NCBI RefSeq assembly: GCF_946482605.1
Contig: NZ_CAMLSE010000001.1
Location: 62,001 to 126,000, forward strand
Direction of reading: 5' to 3'
Source: an uncultured Dyadobacter sp.
GTDB lineage: Bacteria; Bacteroidota; Bacteroidia; Cytophagales; Spirosomataceae
DNA: 64,000 nucleotides
Part shown: positions 58,620 through 64,000 of the stretch, piece after piece
How positions within the stretch are numbered: position 1 is the stretch's first letter
Layout: each line of letters begins with the position of its first letter
Program-made: the position numbers and the translations under genes
The notes under the pieces: model-generated
Seen by the model: the letters and a program-made list of their open reading frames with translations, nothing else
Told to the model about the DNA's origin: nothing
The model's database searches: none

Positions 58620-59063
58620 TTAAAAATCAAAATTGCAGTTGATCCACTCGCTGTCGAAGTTGGTCCCATACTTGCGGTAAAAATTAACCGCCGAGGTGTT
58701 CCAGTCCAATACCTGCCACATCATCCCTGTGCAGCCAGTTTGCTTGGCTGCAGCCACGGTCGCATCAAAGAGGATTTTTCCGATGCCGTTGCCCCGCATC
58801 TCCTCCGTAACGATAATGTCTTCCATATATAGCCTTTTGCCCTTCCAGGTGGAATATCGAAAATAGTAGAGGCACAGTCCGATAATTTTTGAATCCACTT
58901 CGGCGACAAAGAAATCGAACAGCTTGTCGTGGTAATCCCGGGTCATTTTGTCAACATTGTTGGTAACCTGGTTCAGAGCCCTTTCATAGATCGCAAGCTC
59001 TTTAACCAATTCAAAAATCGCGGGTATGTCCTCTGCCGTTCCCTGCCTGGTCGAGATATTCAT
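58620..59063 (-). CDS. GNAT family N-acetyltransferase
   Basis: This 147-residue acetyltransferase matches the spermidine/diamine acetyltransferase-like branch: ISTRQGTAEDIPAIFELVKELAIYERA at the start, FFVAEVDSKIIGLCLYYFRYSTWKGKRLYMEDIIVTEEMRGNGIGKILF with the acetyl-CoA loop RGNGIG, and MMWQVLDWNTSAVNFYRKYG near the end. The W-x-G-K-x-L-Y-M/L-E-D block is typical of SAT1-like proteins, so a polyamine or amino-thiol substrate is plausible but unproven. Length is usual. Confidence 0.87.
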   Translation of the reverse strand: MNISTRQGTAEDIPAIFELVKELAIYERALNQVTNNVDKMTRDYHDKLFDFFVAEVDSKIIGLCLYYFRYSTWKGKRLYMEDIIVTEEMRGNGIGKILFDATVAAAKQTGCTGMMWQVLDWNTSAVNFYRKYGTNFDSEWINCNFDF

Positions 59064-59112
59064 GATAACAGTTTATTAATGGAAAGTTTAAGAATCGAGA
59101 ATATACTATTTC

Positions 59113-60144
59113 CTACTGAGAGTTTACATAGTTTTCCCACTTTTCTACGATCGCCTGAAAGCCTTCCGGCAAATCTGTCTCGAACTGTACCCATTCACGC
59201 GTGGTAGGATGCACGAAACCCAAAGATTTGGCGTGCAGTGCTTGTCCTGAAATGAGACTGAACCCATGTTCGACCATGGCTTTATAACTACCGCTGGAAA
59301 CGCCTCTGAGGATCTTGTCACCACCATACATAGGATCGTTGAAGATCGGATGTCCGATGTGTTTCATGTGTGCGCGTATCTGGTGTGTCCGGCCGGTTTC
59401 GAGGTTACACTTTATCAGTGATACATACCGCAGCGGTTTGATTACCTCGTAATGGGTAACCGCGTGTTTCCCCTGGCTTCCGTCCACATATACGTCCATG
59501 ACGCGCCTGTCGCGTGCGCTGCGGCCCACGTGGCCGGTAATTGTTCCTTTTTCAACTTTGGGCTCGCCCCATATCAGGGCATGGTAAGTCCGTTCAATGG
59601 AGTGATCGGCGAACTGGGATGCGAGAAATGTCATGGCGAACTCGGTTTTAGCGATCACCAGCAGGCCTGATGTATCCTTGTCGATCCGGTGGACAAGGCC
59701 GGGGCGTCCTTCACCATTTCTTCCGGTAGGAAGCTGCTGGAAATGATAAACGAGTGCATTGATCAAGGTGCCTGTCCAATTTCCGTATGCAGGATGTACC
59801 ACCATTCCGGCCGGCTTGTTGACGATCAGCAATACATCGTCTTCATACAGGATATTCAACGGAATGTTTTCCGGAACTATATCCGTATCGCGCGGAGGCT
59901 CGGGCAGGGAAAGCGTGATAACGTCGAGCGGCTTGACCTTATAACTGGCCTTGGTAGCCAGCCCATTTACCTTTACGGCCTCCGCTTCGATCCCGTTTTG
60001 TATTTTTGTCCTGGAAGCGTTTGCAACATGAAGATTCAGGAATTTGTCTAACCTCATCTGACTTTGGCCTTTGTCGGCAACGATGCGGTAATGTTCAAAC
60101 AAATCGTCCTCTTCCGAGGTAATTTCAATGGGATCTTCCGACAT
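59113..60144 (-). CDS. RluA-family ribosomal large subunit pseudouridine synthase
   Basis: This 343-residue enzyme converts uridines of 23S rRNA to pseudouridine (RluD-like). An S4 RNA-binding domain (QMRLDKFLNLHVANASRTKIQ) is followed by the catalytic domain with the RluA motif GLVHRIDKDTSGLLVIAKT, whose first Asp is the catalytic residue, and QIRAHMKHIGHPIFNDPMYG. I set the start at the ATG at 60144 (MSEDPIEITSEED); an ORF extended to 60429 crosses the divergent neighbouring gene and is not real. It is divergent from the PLP enzyme gene with only 38 nt between them. Confidence 0.93.
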   Translation of the reverse strand: MSEDPIEITSEEDDLFEHYRIVADKGQSQMRLDKFLNLHVANASRTKIQNGIEAEAVKVNGLATKASYKVKPLDVITLSLPEPPRDTDIVPENIPLNILYEDDVLLIVNKPAGMVVHPAYGNWTGTLINALVYHFQQLPTGRNGEGRPGLVHRIDKDTSGLLVIAKTEFAMTFLASQFADHSIERTYHALIWGEPKVEKGTITGHVGRSARDRRVMDVYVDGSQGKHAVTHYEVIKPLRYVSLIKCNLETGRTHQIRAHMKHIGHPIFNDPMYGGDKILRGVSSGSYKAMVEHGFSLISGQALHAKSLGFVHPTTREWVQFETDLPEGFQAIVEKWENYVNSQ

Positions 60145-60182
60145 TATTTTTTGATTTACTATCAACAAAATTATTAAAATAA

Positions 60183-61079
60183 GTGGATTTACTAAGTCCG
60201 CCGCTGCCAACCCCGTTGCAGCGCATATCCAATGCGGAGATCGAGCAGGCTGGTGTGCGTGTGTTTGTAAAGCGCGACGACCTGATACATCCGACGGTAT
60301 CCGGCAATAAGTGGAGGAAATTGAAGTATAACTTGTTGCACGCCCAAAGTATCGGTAAGGAAGCGATCCTGACCTTTGGCGGTGCCTATTCCAATCACCT
60401 GTATGCGACTGCTGCTGCCGGAAATGCATTGGGTTTGCGGACGATCGGCATCGTGCGAGGGCAGGAGCTTGAGGGAAATGAAAGCAGGACGCTGCAATTT
60501 TGTCAAAAAGAAGGCATGCGATTGCATTTCATATCCAGAACAGAGTACCGGCTGCGTCATACTAGGTCATACAATGCTGCGCTTCTGGAACAATTCAACG
60601 ACCCATACCTTATTCCCGAAGGCGGCACCACAGTGCTTGCGCTCAAAGGCGTAATGGAAATGGTTGACGAGGTGGAAGCACAACTGGGTGCATTGCCGGA
60701 TTGCTTCGCTACTGCTGCGGGCACCGGTGGGACTGCCGCCGGCATTCTCTCGGCCGGTAGCGATGTGCTGGCATTTTCTGCCTTGAAAGGCGGTGATTTC
60801 CTCGTGAACGATATCGAAAGCCTGCTCTCTGATTCGGGCCGGCGTGGCGAGTTGCGTTTGTTTACCGATTACCATTTTGGAGGTTATGCCAAATGGAATG
60901 ATGAATTGCTGGCCTTCATCAGCAGTTTCCGGGCGGCCTTTGGTATACAACTGGAGCAGGTTTACACTGCCAAGATGTTCTACGGTCTTTTCGACCTGAT
61001 CCGGAAGGAATATTTCAAACCAGGTACGACCATTGTGGCGGTGCATACGGGTGGCCTGCAAGGGTTGGTCACGACCTGA
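60183..61079 (+). CDS. PLP-dependent D-cysteine desulfhydrase / ACC deaminase-like enzyme
   Basis: This 298-residue PLP enzyme belongs to the tryptophan-synthase-beta-like group that includes D-cysteine desulfhydrase and ACC deaminase. The PLP lysine is K43 in VSGNKWRKLKYN; LTFGGAYSNHLYATAAAGNALG and AAGTGGTAAGIL bind cofactor and phosphate. It is slightly shorter than classical ACC deaminases (about 338), so D-cysteine desulfhydrase or a related activity is more likely, but not settled by eye. The start is a GTG at 60183. Its 3' end overlaps the antiporter gene's end by 11 nt. Confidence 0.82.
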   Translation: MDLLSPPLPTPLQRISNAEIEQAGVRVFVKRDDLIHPTVSGNKWRKLKYNLLHAQSIGKEAILTFGGAYSNHLYATAAAGNALGLRTIGIVRGQELEGNESRTLQFCQKEGMRLHFISRTEYRLRHTRSYNAALLEQFNDPYLIPEGGTTVLALKGVMEMVDEVEAQLGALPDCFATAAGTGGTAAGILSAGSDVLAFSALKGGDFLVNDIESLLSDSGRRGELRLFTDYHFGGYAKWNDELLAFISSFRAAFGIQLEQVYTAKMFYGLFDLIRKEYFKPGTTIVAVHTGGLQGLVTT

Positions 61080-63342
61080 CCACCTCGATCTCCTCTTCAC
61101 TATTGGCCGGTTTGGAAGCGATAAAATCCTTGATCAGATCCCGGTCACCCGCTATCCAGAGCACATCCTGGTTTTCAATCACCATCGATGAATCGGGATT
61201 GAGAATGCGCTCTCCGTTTCTTTCCAGACCTACAATCATTCCCAGCGTTTTCTCCCGGATCTGGCTGTCGCGGATCGTTTTACCACGGATATTGTATTGC
61301 GTTTTGACTTCGACACGTTCCAGCACGATATGGTCTTCGTGCGCCATATACACGTCCCCATTCGCGCTTACTTCGATATGGCTCCTGAAAACATCGAGCT
61401 GGTCGTCCGTTCCGATTACCTCGATACGGTCGCAGGGATAAAGCACTTCCGTGGGCCTTGGCAGGTGAATAGTTTTGCTTCCGCGCTCGATCAGCACGAC
61501 ATTGATTCCAAAGTTTTCCCGGATTTTAAGCTCTTGCAAGGTCTTGCCGATCATATTGGAATCCGCACTCACTTCCAGAAATGCGAAATGTGCATCCCAC
61601 GGAAGCAGGATTTTTTTGGATTTTCCGCTTCCTTCGAGTTGTCGGGCATTGAGATTTTGCAGGAACCGGTCCTCTATCTTGTGATAAAACCTTTGAAGCA
61701 TCTGGTAGAAAATGGCAAAGCCCAATATCATAATGCCTCCTGCGACTATGAAAGCGATCTGCGTCGAGAAAAATGAAACCAGTAAAAACGCCATTAGCAA
61801 AATCGCGATCAGAACACGCGACAATTCCAGCAGCAGTAATGGGCCCCGACTGTATTTCCGGCTCAGCCAAATGGCCGAATAAGCTTTACGGTTGCCGCGT
61901 TTAAAGACAAGTGCCCAAAGAAATGGTGAAACAAAAAGGAAAGTAATGCCAAAAAGCACCGAGTTCGTAATGAACGTCTCGGGAATGCGTTCGTGCAGCT
62001 GTTCGGCTAATTGCCGGGACGACGCGAGAATAATGCCTACCACCACAACCGAATTCAGGATGACTGTCTGAGCATAGGATTTCAGTATCTGGTTCCATTG
62101 GGTGGTGTGCGCGATGGTTTCGGTACTGGTGCTATACCGGTTCAGGTACAGTCGCCATCTCTCTGGTAAGCGCCGGTCAAGCCATTCGTAGAGCGGTTCC
62201 GAGGCTTTCATCATATAGGGCGTTGCAAATGTGGTGATCACCGAAACACCAACGGCTATGGGGTACAGGAAGCCGCTCGTCACTTTCAGGGACAAGCCCA
62301 GGTTGGCGATGATGAATGAAAATTCCCCGATCTGCGACAGGCTCATCCCCGATTGGAGTGATTTCTTCAAAGGCTGGCCGGAAATGACAGCACCGAGGGT
62401 AACGAAAGTGGTTTTACCGACGATGACAATGAGCACCAGAATGGCGGTCGGAACAGCATATTCCAGCAATAGCCCGGGGTTGATCAGCATTCCCACGGAG
62501 ATAAAGAAGACAGCGCCAAACAGGTCTTTCACCGGTTTGAGCAGGTGTTCTATCTTCTCGGCATGCGTTGTTTCGGCCAGGATAGAACCCATAATGAAGG
62601 CGCCTAATGCCGCCGAAAACCCGGCTTGGGTCACTAGGAACACCATTCCGAAGCATAATGCGACGGAAGTGATGAGCACACTTTCATCATTCATCAGGTG
62701 CCGGTACCGGCGCAGCAGGGTAGGGAATACGAATATACCGCCCAGGAACCAGAGTGTAAGGAAGAAGAACAGTTTCAGACTCGACTGGATAAGTTCATAA
62801 CCGGCAAACTGCTGGCTCAGGGATAATGTCGAAAGCAATACCATCAGCAAAACCGCCGTCAGGTCCTCGATCACGAGTATACCCATTACCACCCGAGTGA
62901 ATTTCTGTGTCTTCAGGCCGAGTTCGTCAAATGCACGGAAAATGATCGTGGTGGACGATATGGCGATGATACCGCCGAGAAAAAGACTGTCGGTTTTACT
63001 CCATCCCAGTAGCTGGCCTGTCATGAAGCCGGTTACCAGCATCATAAATACTTCAAAAAGGCCGGTAATGGCCGCGGTGTTACCCACCTTGACCAGCTTT
63101 TTGAAGCTGAATTCAAGACCCAGGTTGAAGAGCAGGAATATGACACCGATCTCCGCCCATATTTCAATGGTCTTGATGTCGGTAATGGTAGGAAACAGAT
63201 GGAAATTAGGACCTACGAGCAATCCGGCCAATATGTAACCCAGCACGATAGGTTGCTTCAATTTCTTGAAGATTACGGTAATGATACCGGCCATCGTGAG
63301 TATTAAAGAAAGGTCAACAATTAGTTGCGGAACGTGGGTCAT
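61069..63342 (-). CDS. CPA2-type cation:proton antiporter with two TrkA-C domains
   Basis: This 757-residue inner membrane protein resembles KefB-like monovalent cation/proton antiporters. The first 380 residues hold a 12-13 helix exchanger (MAGIITVIFKKLKQPIVLGYILAGLLVGP, LFNLGLEFSFKKLVKVG, GGIIAISSTTIIFRAFDELG). A further hydrophobic part (about 430-545) is unusual for the family. Two cytoplasmic TrkA-C domains follow (FLEVSADSNMIGKTLQELKIRENFGINVVLIERG, and TQYNIRGKTIRDSQIREKTLGMIVGLERNG); a TrkA-N Rossmann domain is missing. It probably exchanges K+ or Na+ for protons and is gated by a small ligand at the TrkA-C part. Confidence 0.88.
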   Translation of the reverse strand: MTHVPQLIVDLSLILTMAGIITVIFKKLKQPIVLGYILAGLLVGPNFHLFPTITDIKTIEIWAEIGVIFLLFNLGLEFSFKKLVKVGNTAAITGLFEVFMMLVTGFMTGQLLGWSKTDSLFLGGIIAISSTTIIFRAFDELGLKTQKFTRVVMGILVIEDLTAVLLMVLLSTLSLSQQFAGYELIQSSLKLFFFLTLWFLGGIFVFPTLLRRYRHLMNDESVLITSVALCFGMVFLVTQAGFSAALGAFIMGSILAETTHAEKIEHLLKPVKDLFGAVFFISVGMLINPGLLLEYAVPTAILVLIVIVGKTTFVTLGAVISGQPLKKSLQSGMSLSQIGEFSFIIANLGLSLKVTSGFLYPIAVGVSVITTFATPYMMKASEPLYEWLDRRLPERWRLYLNRYSTSTETIAHTTQWNQILKSYAQTVILNSVVVVGIILASSRQLAEQLHERIPETFITNSVLFGITFLFVSPFLWALVFKRGNRKAYSAIWLSRKYSRGPLLLLELSRVLIAILLMAFLLVSFFSTQIAFIVAGGIMILGFAIFYQMLQRFYHKIEDRFLQNLNARQLEGSGKSKKILLPWDAHFAFLEVSADSNMIGKTLQELKIRENFGINVVLIERGSKTIHLPRPTEVLYPCDRIEVIGTDDQLDVFRSHIEVSANGDVYMAHEDHIVLERVEVKTQYNIRGKTIRDSQIREKTLGMIVGLERNGERILNPDSSMVIENQDVLWIAGDRDLIKDFIASKPANSEEEIEVVRS

Positions 63343-63387
63343 GAAGGTTTAGCGTTGATGGAAAATTTTGCTTGAATCAATAAAATA

Positions 63388-63417
63388 CAAAAAGCCCTTG
63401 ACGAATCAAAGGCTTTC
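63388..63417 (-). terminator. Terminator after sufB
   Basis: On the minus strand AAAGCC-T-TTG pairs with CAA-G-GGCTTT (arms at 63411-63416 and 63391-63396 with inner pairs), followed by TTTTT and an AU-rich tail. It lies 24 bp after the sufB stop. Confidence 0.8.
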
Positions 63418-63440
63418 TGTGCATTACCAAATAAAAAACT

Positions 63441-64000
63441 TTAACCTACGCTGCCTTCCAGGCTGATTTCCAGTAGTTTTTGTGCTTCTACTGCGAATTC
63501 CATCGGAAGTTGGTTTAATACTTCTTTAGCATAGCCGTTGACGATCAACGCAACCGCCTGCTCTGTCGGAATGCCGCGCTGGTTGCAGTAGAAGAGAATG
63601 TCTTCTCCGATTTTTGAAGTTGTAGCTTCGTGTTCTACGGTGGCCGAAGGATTATTTACTTCAATGTAGGGGAACGTATGCGCTCCGCATTTATCGCCGA
63701 GCAACAGGGAGTCGCATTGCGAGAAGTTACGGGCTTTTTCCGCCTTCTTGAAAACCTGAACCAATCCGCGATAGGAGTTCTGGCTTTTGCCTGCCGAAAT
63801 CCCTTTTGAAACGATGCGGCTTTTGGTGTTCTTACCGATGTGGATCATTTTTGTCCCGGTATCGGCCTGCTGCATATTGTTGGTAACTGCCACGGAGTAG
63901 AATTCGCCGATCGAGTTGTCGCCTTTCAGGATCACGGACGGGTATTTCCAGGTGATCGCTGAACCGGTTTCCACCTGTGTCCACGAAATCTTGGAATTAG
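63441..64000 (-). CDS. sufB: Fe-S cluster assembly protein SufB, 3' part
   Basis: Only the C-terminal part (about 186 residues) is in the window; the frame stays open to the right edge. SufB is the scaffold of the SufBCD complex that builds iron-sulfur clusters. The visible part matches the conserved core: [21 protein letters not shown], then [40 protein letters not shown], and C-terminal [49 protein letters not shown], with the conserved cysteine of the [19 protein letters not shown] segment and the ATTSKI segment. Ends at a stop with a terminator. Confidence 0.93.
   Translation of the reverse strand, partial: NSKISWTQVETGSAITWKYPSVILKGDNSIGEFYSVAVTNNMQQADTGTKMIHIGKNTKSRIVSKGISAGKSQNSYRGLVQVFKKAEKARNFSQCDSLLLGDKCGAHTFPYIEVNNPSATVEHEATTSKIGEDILFYCNQRGIPTEQAVALIVNGYAKEVLNQLPMEFAVEAQKLLEISLEGSVG

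Noticed and set aside
60145..60429. N-terminal extension of the pseudouridine synthase
   Set aside because: It crosses the divergent PLP enzyme gene, which has clear motifs; the ATG at 60144 starts a normal family N-terminus.

Overview
The window looks like chromosome from a member of the Bacteroidota, most likely the Cytophagales and close to Dyadobacter or Spirosoma. That is a judgement from content, not from a search. The reasons are two SusC-type TonB-linked porins, one with its SusD lipoprotein, several promoters of the Bacteroidota form TTTG-N19/20-TAnnTTTG, a glycan-degradation locus, DUF4403 and DUF2027 family proteins, and an S16 protein with a long acidic tail. I see no tRNA, 16S/23S rRNA, CRISPR array, prophage or intact insertion sequence.

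Layout. 1-3.6 kb: a SusC porin with a long structured leader; its SusD partner would lie off the left edge. 3.9-7.3 kb: N-carbamoylputrescine amidase, a GT9 glycosyltransferase overlapping a lipid A-type acyltransferase, and a small membrane protein. 7.2-16.9 kb: a sulfur assimilation block on the minus strand (uroporphyrinogen methyltransferase, sulfite reductase with a C-terminal HEPN-like domain, CysN, CysD, an iron-sulfur APS reductase, a MetZ-like enzyme and a TauE/SafE exporter). A UPF0175/DUF3368 toxin-antitoxin pair sits inside it with its stop overlapping the cysH start. Nearly every junction in this block carries a different hairpin or short tandem repeat.

17-36.6 kb: a polysaccharide utilization locus on the minus strand. 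From its promoter end it runs SusC, SusD, a secreted protein with an FMN-attachment-like motif, a secreted FAD oxidoreductase, an ApbE flavin transferase, a secreted helical-toroid protein, a sodium:solute symporter, a GH2 enzyme and a second FAD oxidoreductase. A divergent LacI-type regulator with an extra N-terminal zinc ribbon faces SusC. Four of these genes overlap end to start, which suggests a co-translated extracytoplasmic flavin redox module; this is the best candidate here for an undescribed system. A second PIN-type toxin-antitoxin pair is inserted on the opposite strand. Two secreted proteins in this locus have 15-bp in-frame tandem repeats at their N-termini.

36.7-43.9 kb: a secreted sugar isomerase-like TIM barrel, a GH76 enzyme, two GH29 fucosidases, a GNAT-like protein followed by a coupled 56-residue ORF, and a glycosylasparaginase. 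Together these suggest use of fucosylated, mannose-containing glycoprotein glycans. 44.2-46.8 kb: an unrecognised glycosyltransferase-like gene with an ABC ATPase and a membrane partner.

46.8-64 kb: mostly housekeeping genes: two short-chain dehydrogenases (one FabG), a YiaA-like protein, a VWA membrane protein, DUF2279, a DUF2027/Smr protein, a DUF4403 lipoprotein, the RNase P RNA, an OmpA-family protein, rpsP-rimM-trmD, a GNAT acetyltransferase, an RluA-type pseudouridine synthase, a PLP desulfhydrase/deaminase-like enzyme, a CPA2 antiporter and the 3' part of sufB, cut by the right edge.
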